A stretch of 64,000 nucleotides of DNA from Candidatus Bathyarchaeota archaeon. Lineage in GTDB: Archaea > Thermoproteota > Bathyarchaeia > Bathyarchaeales > Bathycorpusculaceae. Position numbers and translations under genes: made by a program. Shown in pieces: positions 17,353 to 26,480 of this stretch (position 1 is its first letter; the number at the start of each line of letters is the position of its first letter). The notes under the pieces are model-generated. The model did not search any database. It was not told the origin of the DNA and saw only the letters and a list, made by a program, of their open reading frames with translations. Location: positions 1 through 64,000 of the forward strand of contig JANXET010000005.1 in the NCBI GenBank assembly GCA_025058315.1. The letters run 5' to 3'.

Positions 17353-17625
17353 CTAGAAGACAGAAGCTCTATTTAACTTTCTCAGCGTCCTCAAGGTTTT
17401 TTCAGCTAGAGATATGGAGAAAAGCAGGTCATCTATGGTTGCTATAAAAGTCTTAAAGCTTCTATTACACTTTATAACGGTTAAAACTTCATTGTTTCTT
17501 CTTGCAGTGTTCACTGTGAGGCCAGGAGGCACGTTAAGGTTGTCTGGGGAGGCCGCCTTAAAAGCGCATTCAGCGCTTTGGTCATCATTGTAGGTTATCA
17601 GTATTTCAGCTTTCATAATCTTCAA
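17353..17625 (-). CDS. pcc1: KEOPS complex subunit Pcc1
   Basis: A 90-residue protein with the Pcc1 pattern: an N-terminal strand, the SPDN segment (AASPDNLNVPPGL), and a C-terminal amphipathic helix ending in a run of leucines. Pcc1 dimerises the KEOPS complex and helps bind tRNA for t6A synthesis. Bud32 and Kae1 lie 3 kb away on the same strand. The start overlaps the RecJ-like gene stop by 4 bases. Confidence 0.88.
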   Translation of the reverse strand: MKIMKAEILITYNDDQSAECAFKAASPDNLNVPPGLTVNTARRNNEVLTVIKCNRSFKTFIATIDDLLFSISLAEKTLRTLRKLNRASVF

Positions 17626-19085
17626 AATGTTTCACCGGCCAAGGCTTTGCCCACAAGCTCGTTTACAAGTTTTATAAACGCGTCGACGTTTTCCACGGGA
17701 ACCTGAGCTCCGGCTGCAACATCATGGCCTCCGCCTTTTCCGAGGCATTTTCCAGCGGCGATCTGCATTATTTTGCCAAGGTTGACGCCTCTACTTGCCA
17801 CTGCATCCGTGGTTCTTGCTGAGAATTTTAAAATTTCGCCATCTTTAGCTTTGGCGTATGCTATTAGAGGTTTTTCAGGGTTCGGAAGGTTTGTTGAAAG
17901 TATGGATGAAACGGCGCCGATTATCTTCTCATCTATGAAATCCTCGCCGTAAACTAGATAGATGTTCTCCAGCTCCTTCAGCCGTTCAGGTTTCTCCGTG
18001 ATCCATCCGAGGTACTTGTTTATTGTCCATCGGTACTCTTCAAGGATGCTGATGGCGTCCTCCAGAGCTGAACCTCTATCGCCTGTGCATATTGCTATGC
18101 CAAGTCCAGGTTTACCCATACGCCCAGCGGCATTAAGCAGCACCGCAAACTCCCTTCCGTCCCGTGTAGGAGTCCACGGTTCCTCGCGGGTTAAAGTGTA
18201 GACGTGTCCTATTAGGTTGGATATTTCATAATGTAGCCCTCTAGCAAGCATATGATTTGCTAACGCGGAACAGAGCTTCTTTTTCTCATCCTCTGAAAGG
18301 TCTCTGAGGGCCCGCCATTTATCATCCTCCTTGGGTTTAATTCCCAGGCTGGCGAGGAAAGCTAAGCTTTTGTCCTCTGCGCCGCTTATTTCAGGGATAT
18401 AAGGGCTGGTTGTAGAGGCAAGTGCCTTATGTATGGGGCGTGTTTCCCTGCCGAAGAAGATTAAATCCTTTTCCACCGTGAGTAGACCCGCGTCAACAGC
18501 ATCATCAACTATTTTTCGGTTTAACCCGCCTAGCATTCTTTGGTCATATTTATCCTGTAGGTCTCCCAGAGCACCAACAATGGCTATGGGAGCAAGGTCA
18601 ACATTAACAGGATCCATAGATTTAGCCACGAAGTAGACGACGCCGGAGCCGCTGATATCCCTTGAACCGTCTATGCTGAATAGGTGAGGATTAACATATA
18701 TTGACCCATCAGACACTTCAGCAGGTCTTTCCTCAACTTGATGATGATCAAGTGCAATAACTTTTATTTCAGGGGCTTTCCGCCTCAGCTGGGCAACATA
18801 CTCAGTTCCGAGGTCTGTGAATATCACTGTATGAGGCTTTTCTGCGATTATTTCATCTAAAGACTTCTCGTCAAGCCATTGGGTTATTCTTATGCGGAAC
18901 CTGGCATCGAGCCTATTTAATGCCTTAGCGATAATTCCAGCTGCAGCTATGCCGTCTGCGTCAAGATGTGAGTAAACATGTATAAGTTCATCCTTTCTAG
19001 CAGAATCTAATATTGCCTCAGAAGCCATGGAGACTGAATTAAAAAAGCCTCGAGTATGCTCGTCATCTAAAGTCATATCTATCAC
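17622..19085 (-). CDS. archaeal RecJ-like DHH phosphoesterase (GINS-associated nuclease type)
   Basis: A 487-residue DHH-family nuclease. Motif I is SHLDADGIAAAG near residues 40-51, the DHH motif is ALDHHQ near 115-120, and the C-terminal DHHA1 domain has GGGHDVAAGA near 450-459. Archaeal members (GAN and relatives) degrade single-stranded DNA or RNA 5'-3' and associate with the replisome. It is co-transcribed with pcc1 by a 4-base overlap. Which archaeal RecJ subgroup it belongs to cannot be settled by eye. Confidence 0.88.
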   Translation of the reverse strand: MIDMTLDDEHTRGFFNSVSMASEAILDSARKDELIHVYSHLDADGIAAAGIIAKALNRLDARFRIRITQWLDEKSLDEIIAEKPHTVIFTDLGTEYVAQLRRKAPEIKVIALDHHQVEERPAEVSDGSIYVNPHLFSIDGSRDISGSGVVYFVAKSMDPVNVDLAPIAIVGALGDLQDKYDQRMLGGLNRKIVDDAVDAGLLTVEKDLIFFGRETRPIHKALASTTSPYIPEISGAEDKSLAFLASLGIKPKEDDKWRALRDLSEDEKKKLCSALANHMLARGLHYEISNLIGHVYTLTREEPWTPTRDGREFAVLLNAAGRMGKPGLGIAICTGDRGSALEDAISILEEYRWTINKYLGWITEKPERLKELENIYLVYGEDFIDEKIIGAVSSILSTNLPNPEKPLIAYAKAKDGEILKFSARTTDAVASRGVNLGKIMQIAAGKCLGKGGGHDVAAGAQVPVENVDAFIKLVNELVGKALAGETF

Positions 19086-19140
19086 AAATGACTGCTGGCC
19101 TTTAATAATTTTAGGGTTTCCCAGGAATCGTGGATGGAAG

Positions 19141-19581
19141 CTATTTTATTGAGGCCAGCTTAGGCTCATACTTCCAATTGGGCGGTAGGACACCTTCATT
19201 CTTGTAGTACTCGGTTAGACGGTGAATTTTCGCTTCTACAAGCTGTAACGCCCGGTGATTGTGTATGTCCTTCTTATGCTTTTCAAGGTGCGCCGTCAGC
19301 CTCTCAGCCTTCTTGAGGAGGTTTCCCAGATCCTCAGGTATTGAAGGCGCAAGCCCTGCATCCTTTAGTATTCGTGTTATGGTCTTACCAGTTATAGGCT
19401 TGACTAATGGGATTGCGTATTGATCCCTAAGAATTGCGCCTATACGACTTGGAGGATGCCCTTCTCTTGCCAATTTTATAACGAGCGCTTCAACCTCTTC
19501 AGGCTGGTACTTGCACCAGCCTGGAGGCCGCTTGCTTACTGGCCTTGTTGAGTGAGATTTCCCCTTTTCCTGTTTAGGCAT
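19141..19581 (-). CDS. rps15: 30S ribosomal protein uS15
   Basis: A 146-residue protein with the archaeal/eukaryal N-terminal extension (KGKSHSTRPVSKRPPGW) and the conserved core ending LTEYYKNEGVLPPNWKYEP. It binds helix 22 of the 16S rRNA early in assembly. It lies between the RecJ-like gene and the dITPase gene on the same strand, an arrangement seen in other TACK archaea. Confidence 0.96.
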   Translation of the reverse strand: MPKQEKGKSHSTRPVSKRPPGWCKYQPEEVEALVIKLAREGHPPSRIGAILRDQYAIPLVKPITGKTITRILKDAGLAPSIPEDLGNLLKKAERLTAHLEKHKKDIHNHRALQLVEAKIHRLTEYYKNEGVLPPNWKYEPKLASIK

Positions 19582-19642
19582 ACGTACCCCATTTCAGATT
19601 TTAAGAGCGATGGCAGACACATATTTAAGATGTTCGATAAAC

Positions 19643-20236
19643 TTAAACGATTCGCTTATGGGCTATGTACCATTTGGCGAATTCCCGGAGAGCCTTTGCC
19701 CTGTGTGAGCACATGTTCTTTTCTTTAATGTCCATTTCAGCGAAGGTTTTATCGCTTCGCTCAGGCCTAAAGATAGGGTCAAACCCAAACCCGGAGCTTC
19801 CAGCCCGAACCTCTTCAGTTATTTCTCCGGCAACTTCTCCTTTGAAGCATATTGGAGCAGCTAGTTCCGCTGAAAAATATGCCACTACTGATCGAAAATT
19901 GGCTTTTCTAAGCTTCACGTTCTCCATAAGTTTGAGCAGCCCTTCATTACCTATTGTCCTGTACACATAGGATGCATAGGGTCCTGGAAATCCGTTCAGC
20001 GCCTCTATAAATAGGCCTGCATCCTCGACAATGATGGGTATGCAGCACTTTTCAAACGCATTTAAAACGCTGAATTTGGCTATTTCCTCCAGGTTTTCAC
20101 TTTGAATTTCTAAAGATTTAATTCTAAGCATGCCCATGGCCAGGTTGAATTCTCTCATTACCATGCAGGCTTCCCGGAACTTGTTAAGGTTGTTTGTGGC
20201 GAAGAAGACAACTCTGCCTCCGGTTTGAAAGTTCAT
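19643..20236 (-). CDS. XTP/dITP pyrophosphatase (HAM1/RdgB family)
   Basis: A 197-residue protein with the family signature ATNNLNKFREA at residues 13-23, the EDAGLFIEALNGFPGPYASY stretch in the middle, and FGFDPIF near 150. It hydrolyses deaminated purine triphosphates and keeps them out of nucleic acids. It sits in the translation/KEOPS block, a frequent archaeal context. Confidence 0.93.
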   Translation of the reverse strand: MNFQTGGRVVFFATNNLNKFREACMVMREFNLAMGMLRIKSLEIQSENLEEIAKFSVLNAFEKCCIPIIVEDAGLFIEALNGFPGPYASYVYRTIGNEGLLKLMENVKLRKANFRSVVAYFSAELAAPICFKGEVAGEITEEVRAGSSGFGFDPIFRPERSDKTFAEMDIKEKNMCSHRAKALREFAKWYIAHKRIV

Positions 20237-20315
20237 TACGTGCTCGCCTTTTAGGCTTCAATTCAAATACCTAATGTTTAAAACCTTTTCTGAACGCTTA
20301 GAATGTGAGAAACTA

Positions 20316-20996
20316 TTATGCTTGGTTTTTGCTTTTTCTCTCCGTGACATATCGTCCCCTCCGCTCGATCTCCTTGATCTTCTCCATAACCTCCCCTGCT
20401 GCAGCATCTCCTAAAACGTTAGAGTATCCCTTTATGATTGCATCGAAACATTCTTTGGCGTAGCTGAAGTGGGAACTGTTTAGAGCCCGCCTCATCAGGT
20501 GCAAATCTACACCTCTAGCCTCAACCTCATGAGTTTTTTCGCCAAGTCCAAAATCTATGAAGAATATTTTGCCGTATAAATTCTGAATCATGTTAGATGT
20601 GGTTAAATCTCCGTGAATTATTCCGTTCCTGTGAAGTTTACCGATCAACATGCCGATTTCATAACAAATTTTCAGTTTTTCCTCATCAGGAATCAAATCT
20701 AGAAGCAGCTTAACCTGTTCACCTTCAACCCGCTCCATGATTATTGTCGCTTCTTTTACATCTACGAAGTATATCGTGGGTGTTGGAACCCCTGCTTTTT
20801 TGGCTTCATGCATAAGCTGCGGCTCTCGTATTGTTCTGTGGATTCGTATCTGCTCGTCTAATTCAGGTATTCTGTAGCTCTTTGGTAGACGTCTCTTAAT
20901 AACCACTTCCCGTCCATGCCATTCTGCAAGGTATATCCAAGCCTCAGCTCCCTTCTTGATCAGCTTCAAATTTACTGCGTCATACGTCCTACCCAT
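20316..20996 (-). CDS. bud32: KEOPS kinase/ATPase Bud32
   Basis: A 226-residue atypical small kinase. VVIKRRLPKSYR near residues 30-41 includes the ATP-binding lysine, HGDLTTSNMI is the catalytic loop and IDFGLGEKT the DFG-like motif. It regulates Kae1 in the KEOPS t6A complex. Its start lies 25 bases inside the end of the kae1 gene. In many Euryarchaeota the two are fused, but here they remain overlapping separate genes. Confidence 0.94.
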   Translation of the reverse strand: MGRTYDAVNLKLIKKGAEAWIYLAEWHGREVVIKRRLPKSYRIPELDEQIRIHRTIREPQLMHEAKKAGVPTPTIYFVDVKEATIIMERVEGEQVKLLLDLIPDEEKLKICYEIGMLIGKLHRNGIIHGDLTTSNMIQNLYGKIFFIDFGLGEKTHEVEARGVDLHLMRRALNSSHFSYAKECFDAIIKGYSNVLGDAAAGEVMEKIKEIERRGRYVTERKSKNQA

Positions 20997-22006
20997 GGCA
21001 CCTCGACCTCTTCAAGCCTCCACCTTAATTTCACATAGCTTTCCTCGATGGGAGTGGTTAAACCATGATTGAAGGCAAGCGTTCCAGTCCAAGCTATCAT
21101 GGCACCGTTATCGATAGCGAAAGCGCTTGGTACAGCACAGAATCTTGCTTCATGCTCTTTAGCTATACACTCAACCATCTCCTGGAGCCTTCTGTTGGCA
21201 GCTACTCCTCCAGTAAGCAGAACTTCCCGCTTTTCCGTGTGGGCTAAAGCTCTCTCCGTAACCTCTGTAACCATGGCGAAGGCTGTCTCCTGAAGGCTAT
21301 AGCAGATGTCTTCAACATGGTACTTGCCGCTTTTTAGCAAGCTTACAGCAGCCGTCAGCAATCCACTGAAGGATAAATCCATGCCCTTGACGGTGTAAGG
21401 TAACGGTATGAAAATTTTGGCTTTGGCTGCGAGCTTCTCCACCAGCGCACCTAAAGGCTCGCCGGGTTTTGGCCTAAGGCCAGCTTCTCTTGCGAACACG
21501 TCTAAACAGTTTCCCAGGGCAATATCAAGAGTTTCACCGAAAACCCTGTACCGTCCAGAGTTGAACGCCGAGACTATAGTGTTTCCTCCGGATACATAGA
21601 GCGTTAAAGGATCCTTAGCGCCGGTTTTAAGCTTCCCAATTTCGATATGGGCCACGCAATGGTTAACTCCAACAAGAGGCACCCTTAGGTATGATGCTAG
21701 TGCCCGGGCTACAGTGGCGCCTGTTCTGAGGCATGGTCCAAGTCCAGGCCCCTGTGCAAAAGCCACCACCATGAGGTCTTGAGGCTTAATTCCGGCTTTT
21801 TCGAAAGCTTCCTTTAGAACCGCGTCCGCCACTTCTGCATGATGCCTTGCCGCCTCTCTTGGGTGTATGCCGCCCTCAGGCGGCACATATGCGCTTATGA
21901 TGTTTGCCAATATCTCACCGTTGAAGCTCACTATTCCAACGCTGAAATCGTCAGCTGTGCTTTCAATTCCGAGGCAGTATCCCTCATTTTTAATCCTCTG
22001 CTTCAT
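20972..22006 (-). CDS. kae1: KEOPS tRNA threonylcarbamoyltransferase Kae1
   Basis: A 344-residue ASKHA-fold enzyme. CLGIESTADDFSVGIV opens the protein, GIHPREAARHHAEVA and VNHCVAHIEIG carry the metal-binding histidines, and LTGGVAANRRL lies near the C-terminus. It transfers the threonylcarbamoyl group to A37 of ANN-decoding tRNAs. I use the ATG at 22006, since MKQRIKNEGYCLGIES is the natural N-terminus; the open frame extends 19 codons further. It overlaps bud32 and is divergent from the TFE-beta-like gene. Confidence 0.95.
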   Translation of the reverse strand: MKQRIKNEGYCLGIESTADDFSVGIVSFNGEILANIISAYVPPEGGIHPREAARHHAEVADAVLKEAFEKAGIKPQDLMVVAFAQGPGLGPCLRTGATVARALASYLRVPLVGVNHCVAHIEIGKLKTGAKDPLTLYVSGGNTIVSAFNSGRYRVFGETLDIALGNCLDVFAREAGLRPKPGEPLGALVEKLAAKAKIFIPLPYTVKGMDLSFSGLLTAAVSLLKSGKYHVEDICYSLQETAFAMVTEVTERALAHTEKREVLLTGGVAANRRLQEMVECIAKEHEARFCAVPSAFAIDNGAMIAWTGTLAFNHGLTTPIEESYVKLRWRLEEVEVPWVGRMTQ

Positions 22007-22107
22007 CACAATTCTCCATGGCGTAAGTTGCTTTGCTTCTCGATAAACATTATTTATCCGCATGCTCTATTAAATGATAGAAGCTACTGCACGGAAAAGA
22101 GTACACC

Positions 22108-22470
22108 ATGCCTAAGCACAATGATCTGGAACAGAAGGCACTGCAAATAATAATCAGCTACGGAAGCAAGGGTCTACTGCAGTCAGAGCTATGGAGGAAA
22201 CTTGGTGCAAGCAGCAGAGAAGGCTCCAGGATAGCTTTGAAGCTTGAGAGCAAGGGGCTGATAAGACGGGAAAAGGAACTATGCGATGGAAGATGGACCT
22301 ATAGGCTTTATCCCAAGAGGCTTCCAGCCACGATAAGCACCATAGAGGACTGTCCATGCATACTTTGTCCAGACAGTCAGAGATGTGGACCTGTGGGCGC
22401 GGTAACTCCTCAATCATGCAGTAAACTTACTGAATGGCTTATGCGTGAAGTTGAGGGCGATAAGGGCTAA
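22108..22470 (+). CDS. TFE-beta / RPC34-RPC39-like factor (wHTH + Fe-S cysteine motif)
   Basis: A 120-residue protein. Residues 5-70 are a winged helix. Residues 80-115 contain four cysteines in CPCILCPDSQRCGP and TPQSC, followed by KLTEWL. The C-x2-C-x5-C spacing with a later SC and a TEWL end closely resembles the C-terminus of human RPC39 and archaeal TFE-beta as I remember them. In Sulfolobus TFE-beta pairs with TFE-alpha to open promoters and binds a 4Fe-4S cluster. It overlaps or abuts rlmE. Confidence 0.7.
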   Translation: MPKHNDLEQKALQIIISYGSKGLLQSELWRKLGASSREGSRIALKLESKGLIRREKELCDGRWTYRLYPKRLPATISTIEDCPCILCPDSQRCGPVGAVTPQSCSKLTEWLMREVEGDKG

Positions 22471-22489
22471 CGTTGGGTGGAAAACAGTT

Positions 22490-23110
22490 TTGACTAAAAA
22501 CTGGATTCAGGAGAGAAAGCGAGATTACTATTATAGGAAAGCCAGAGCGGAGAATTACCGGTCAAGAGCAGCCTACAAGCTACTGCAGGCTGTGGAAAAA
22601 TACCAGTTTATTAAAGAGGGCGATGTTATTGTTGATTTGGGAGCTGCACCAGGCGGATGGATCCAGGCGGCAAGGAAAATCATTGGAGAAAAGGGCTTCG
22701 TGCTTGGGGTTGACATAAGGCCAATAGAGCCTTTCTACGAACACAACATAAAAACAATAATGGGAGACATAACAGATCAACAAACAATACAGGCAATTCT
22801 GGAAATGCTTCCGGGAAGGGCTGATGTTGTAATTTCAGATGTATCCCCAAATATTTCAGGAATATGGGAAGTTGATCATGCAAGGCAGATTGACTGCGCC
22901 CAGGCAGCATTGGATATAGCTCTTGAAATTCTAAAGCCTCAGGGCAACATTTTCTTTAAGGTTTTTCAAGGCGACATGCTGGAGGACTTCATACTTAAAG
23001 TTAAAAAGTACTTTGAGGACGTGAAAGTTATAAAGCCAAAGGCAAGCAGGGCAAAAAGCTCGGAGATATTTATTCTTGGTTTACGACTTAGAGGAGAACA
23101 TTGCATATAA
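22490..23110 (+). CDS. rlmE: RlmE/FtsJ-type rRNA 2'-O-methyltransferase
   Basis: A SAM-dependent methyltransferase of about 206 residues. VDLGAAPGGWIQAA is the SAM motif, and the K-D-K-E catalytic set is visible in AAYKLLQ, VISDVSPN, IFFKVFQG and SSEIFI. It methylates a uridine 2'-OH in the A-loop of 23S rRNA. I prefer the TTG at 22490 (MTKNWIQERKRDYYY), with GGTGG upstream; a GTG at 22445 would overlap the preceding gene by 26 bases. Confidence 0.9.
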   Translation: MTKNWIQERKRDYYYRKARAENYRSRAAYKLLQAVEKYQFIKEGDVIVDLGAAPGGWIQAARKIIGEKGFVLGVDIRPIEPFYEHNIKTIMGDITDQQTIQAILEMLPGRADVVISDVSPNISGIWEVDHARQIDCAQAALDIALEILKPQGNIFFKVFQGDMLEDFILKVKKYFEDVKVIKPKASRAKSSEIFILGLRLRGEHCI

Positions 23111-23435
23111 GTTCAGGGTTAAATGTGGAAACTTTTCGCCGCTGATTTTCCAGCAATTCTAACGATAATTTTAAGTCATTGGTTGCAGCTGTTTTTAGTG
23201 ATCCCTTCATATAGGCATCAAGGCAGGTGCCTGGCAACATCATATTTGAAAATAGCCATAATCTGACACGCTGAGAGGCTGATTTTTGCAGAAGAATGCT
23301 AGAGAGGGTTAGGGCAGATGCGCGCATAACTGCTGGCGCGTATCCATTGAGGAACTGATATTTCGAAAATTTCAAGCAAATAAGCGAAATACTGAAAGTC
23401 CTGCCCAAATTGCTGGCGAGATAAGGCAGCATCAT
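23088..23435 (-). CDS. doubtful open reading frame
   Basis: A 115-residue open frame converging on rlmE with a 23-base overlap. Part of it (GTCLDAYMKGSLKTAATNDLKLSLELLENQRRK) has plausible protein composition, but I recognise no family, and the first half is rich in Leu and Ser in a way that may be chance. It may be real, decayed or noncoding. Confidence 0.25.
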   Translation of the reverse strand: MMLPYLASNLGRTFSISLICLKFSKYQFLNGYAPAVMRASALTLSSILLQKSASQRVRLWLFSNMMLPGTCLDAYMKGSLKTAATNDLKLSLELLENQRRKVSTFNPELICNVLL

Positions 23436-23756
23436 GGCGTTGATTTGTTAACAATAGGTAAATCATTTCTGTTGGAAATGCGGAGTTTACCTCCTGCAGC
23501 TTACGCCTTCCCCCTAAGCGTCTGAAAAAGGCGGCAAAAGGAAAAAATGGAGCCGCCGGTTTGATTACCCTCTGAAAGCCGTTTGAGAGTAAAAGTTACA
23601 CATCGCCAGGTTCACTCACCCGAGGCAGAGGAGCAGGATATAATGGGATACGCATAGTATGAAAAAGGTGCACTTAGAAACGTGGAAAGAGATGCTGAAT
23701 CCGATCACCATGAGGCTTCAGAGCTCTCCAAATAACCAAGGCATTATATGAATAAT
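23436..23756. other. intergenic region with a run of small hairpins
   Basis: There is no convincing protein gene between the convergent ends of rlmE and nadC. Four short inverted repeats follow one another: CATTTC/GAAATG (23464-23480), GGAG/CTCC (23482-23494), GGCGGC/GCCGCC (23530-23557) and CTCT/AGAG (23570-23589). Read on the minus strand, the third is followed by a T run, like an intrinsic terminator. A small structured RNA is possible. Confidence 0.35.
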
Positions 23757-24614
23757 TTACTGTTTAATTATTTCCAAGCTTACATCGAATGCCTTGACGC
23801 TGTGAGTTATCTCGCCTAGGCTGATTATATCGACACCTCTTGACGCGAAATCAATAACATTTTCAGCAGTTATTCTTCCGCTAACTTCAACAAGAACCTT
23901 GCCTAGAAAACCCTCCTTCCGCAGAAGATTGATGGCTTCGTCAACCATGTTGGGTGAGAAGTTGTCTAACATTATTATGTCAGCTCCAGCCTTAGCTGCA
24001 GCTAAGACATCTCCAAGATTAGACACTTCAACCTCAATCTTCTTGCTAAAAGAAGCTTTTTCCCTTGCAATCTTAACAGCGTTCTCAACACCTCCAGCGA
24101 ACACTACATGGTTGTCTTTTATCAACAGCATATCATCTAAGTGTAGCCTGTGAGGGTCGCCTCCTCCGACGAGCACAGCCTTTTTATCAAAGTACATAAG
24201 CCCTGGTGCGGTTTTCCGCGTACAGGCAACCCGCGCCTTATAACCTGAACTTTTAATCTTTTCAACAATTCTTCGCGTAGCTGTGGCTATGCCGCTCATT
24301 CGGGATATCAGGTTCAGGAGTGTGCGTTCAACTGAGAGAATTGTCCTAGCATCTCCGCTTATTTCTAAAAGCGTCTGCCAAGGCATTACGTCAGCGCCGT
24401 CTCCCACATAGGCTTTAAATCCCAGTTCTAGAGCATCAAGCAAAACTTCTGCCTCTTCGATTCCAGCCGCAACCCCTGCTTCTTTCGCTATGACCCTCGC
24501 CTCCGCTTTAGCTCTTGACGGAACCACTAGGGCTGTAGTGACATCTCCCTGACCAAGATCCTCAGCGAGAACCCAAAGAAGCTTTTCAGCTAAAATTCCA
24601 CGCGGTAGGAACAT
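23757..24614 (-). CDS. nadC: nicotinate-nucleotide pyrophosphorylase (NadC)
   Basis: A 285-residue quinolinate phosphoribosyltransferase. EDLGQGDVTTALV opens the protein, CTRKTAPGLMYFDKKAVLVGGGDPHR is the active-site stretch, and IMLDNFSP lies in the barrel. It makes nicotinate mononucleotide from quinolinate and PRPP in de novo NAD synthesis. NadA and NadB are not here; NadM lies at 27.9 kb. Confidence 0.95.
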   Translation of the reverse strand: MFLPRGILAEKLLWVLAEDLGQGDVTTALVVPSRAKAEARVIAKEAGVAAGIEEAEVLLDALELGFKAYVGDGADVMPWQTLLEISGDARTILSVERTLLNLISRMSGIATATRRIVEKIKSSGYKARVACTRKTAPGLMYFDKKAVLVGGGDPHRLHLDDMLLIKDNHVVFAGGVENAVKIAREKASFSKKIEVEVSNLGDVLAAAKAGADIIMLDNFSPNMVDEAINLLRKEGFLGKVLVEVSGRITAENVIDFASRGVDIISLGEITHSVKAFDVSLEIIKQ

Positions 24615-24684
24615 ACTTTTTACTATTCTAGCCCATGGTTAAAAGGATAACTGAAATAAGTCTGGGATGCAAAATTTTTGAAGC

Positions 24685-25824
24685 ATGCGGTTAATGCTTA
24701 GTTGTTCTGAGCTTGGGCTGGGACATGTTACCAGAATTACGCTCCTCGGAAGGGAGCTTGAAAGAAGGGGGCATGAATTGTTTCTCTATTCTGGAGGCGG
24801 AGCCTATGAGCTTTTAATGAGAGAATTTAAAAGCGTCTTCCATTGTACACCCGTGTCTTGGTATGAGAATGCTTATGGCATAATAACCTCAGCGTCAATC
24901 CTCAATATTCTATTTCCTATGCCCTACATCGATTATGAGAAAGAAAAATTTGCAATAAAAAAGCCAAGCAGTATAGAAACAGTTCATCGGTATTATGATC
25001 TTCGAAGGAGAATCCTGCAGATCAAGCCTGACCTGATTATTTCAGATGGCGACCTGCATTCACTGCGTTTAGCAAGCAGATGGAAGATCCCATCCATATA
25101 CGTGACAAACCTCATAAGACCAAGTGTGGGACTTTTACCCTTACTTATACCTGGTGAAAGATTCACTGAACGCTATGTGAAGAACTGCTCTAAAATAGTA
25201 GTTCCAGACAACCCGATGCCCTACACGATATGCGAATACAACTTAGGTAACTTGGAACACATAGGAATTGAAGATAGTGTCGAGTTTGTAGGAAGCTTTT
25301 TCGACATGACTCCAGTGGAAGGAGAAGATAAACATATTTTCGCCTCAATAAGCGGTCCTGTAGGCACAAGAGTCAGGCTTATGAAGACGGTTATTCCAGT
25401 TTTGAGCGAAATGAAAATGCAGAGCATAGTGAGCCTCGGAGAGACTGGAAAGAAGGTTAAGATAAAAGTTGGTAACTGCACCATTTACAGTTGGCTAACG
25501 CCGAAAGAAAGACGCGATTTTATTGCTAACTCCAAGGTTGTTATTTTCAGCGGCGGGCATAATACTTGCTTTGAAGTGATAAAGTATATGAAGCCAAGTA
25601 TTTGTATCCCCACGCAGCCGGAGCAGCTGGCAAACGCTAGAAAACTACAGGAGTTAAACTGCGCGATAATTGCCGCAAATAAGAAACAGCTTGCGCACGC
25701 GATACAGGAAATGATGAATAAAGGGGACTTCTATAGGAGAAACGTGCGGATGCTTAATAAAATTTCGGAAAAGTTTAGAGGCCTAGACGGCGCTTTGAGA
25801 GTAATTGAAAGCATTAGCGGTTAG
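24685..25824 (+). CDS. GT-B fold glycosyltransferase (MurG/GT28-like)
   Basis: A 379-residue protein. The N-terminal [26 protein letters not shown] is the donor-independent glycine-rich motif of GT1/GT28 enzymes, and the C-terminal [22 protein letters not shown] with [11 protein letters not shown] is the nucleotide-sugar binding site. Archaeal members probably glycosylate lipids or polyprenyl carriers, but the substrate is not readable. It overlaps the stop of the convergent AMMECR1 gene by 4 bases. Confidence 0.82.
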   Translation: MRLMLSCSELGLGHVTRITLLGRELERRGHELFLYSGGGAYELLMREFKSVFHCTPVSWYENAYGIITSASILNILFPMPYIDYEKEKFAIKKPSSIETVHRYYDLRRRILQIKPDLIISDGDLHSLRLASRWKIPSIYVTNLIRPSVGLLPLLIPGERFTERYVKNCSKIVVPDNPMPYTICEYNLGNLEHIGIEDSVEFVGSFFDMTPVEGEDKHIFASISGPVGTRVRLMKTVIPVLSEMKMQSIVSLGETGKKVKIKVGNCTIYSWLTPKERRDFIANSKVVIFSGGHNTCFEVIKYMKPSICIPTQPEQLANARKLQELNCAIIAANKKQLAHAIQEMMNKGDFYRRNVRMLNKISEKFRGLDGALRVIESISG

Positions 25825-26450
25825 GTTTTTACATCTAGAACTCTGCGCTTTACCTTGCCCTTTGGAGATTCCTCCTCGAAGATGATAGCTTGAAAGGTGT
25901 ATACTTTTGTCCCTTTCATAAGCCAGCAGTCCGGCGGAAGCCCGGCTTTAAGGCAGCATTGGCAAAGGAACTCCTCCTCGTTCCAGCCCCACTCAACGGG
26001 AACCTGAGGAAGCAGCAGCCCTTTATAGAAGCCTCTTTCAATGATTAAGCCGTCTCTTCCAACCCTGATTTTAGACGGATAATCCGTGGGCTTCTCTACT
26101 TCCACCATCATAGGCGGGGTTAGGACGCTTACTTCAAAAACTATGCTGTCAAGCTCTTTCTTTGAAAGCGGCGGGAAGCGCGGGTCTCCTGTCGCTGAAC
26201 TTATTGCGGAGTCGATAACAGCCTCAATTAATGGTGACGAAGGGTATGGATAGCCAATACATCCCCGTAACTCTTTCCCATCATCTACAACTTTATTTAT
26301 AGTTACAAAAACTCCGCAGGGTTGCAGCAGCTTTTCAGGAGTTTCATCAGGGGCTTTTATCCGTTTTCCATTTTTTAAGTACTCTTCCACCGCTGATCTG
26401 GCGAGTTTAACTAGTAAAATGCCTTCCTCAAGGCTTAAATCGAAGGACAA
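25821..26450 (-). CDS. AMMECR1 domain protein
   Basis: A 209-residue protein. [14 protein letters not shown] is the family signature; [28 protein letters not shown] and [16 protein letters not shown] complete the pattern. The biochemical function is unknown, though AMMECR1 often co-occurs with MEMO and radical SAM proteins. It follows the proteasome gene on the same strand by 30 bases. Confidence 0.93.
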   Translation of the reverse strand: MSFDLSLEEGILLVKLARSAVEEYLKNGKRIKAPDETPEKLLQPCGVFVTINKVVDDGKELRGCIGYPYPSSPLIEAVIDSAISSATGDPRFPPLSKKELDSIVFEVSVLTPPMMVEVEKPTDYPSKIRVGRDGLIIERGFYKGLLLPQVPVEWGWNEEEFLCQCCLKAGLPPDCWLMKGTKVYTFQAIIFEEESPKGKVKRRVLDVKT

Positions 26451-26480
26451 GGACTCTTTCTCCGGAAATTATGGAATACG

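Noticed and set aside
23436-23756. RNase P RNA or SRP RNA gene
   Set aside because: A GGAGGTAAACTCC stretch on the minus strand loosely recalls RNase P region I, but the other conserved regions and spacing are missing, and no SRP core motif is seen.
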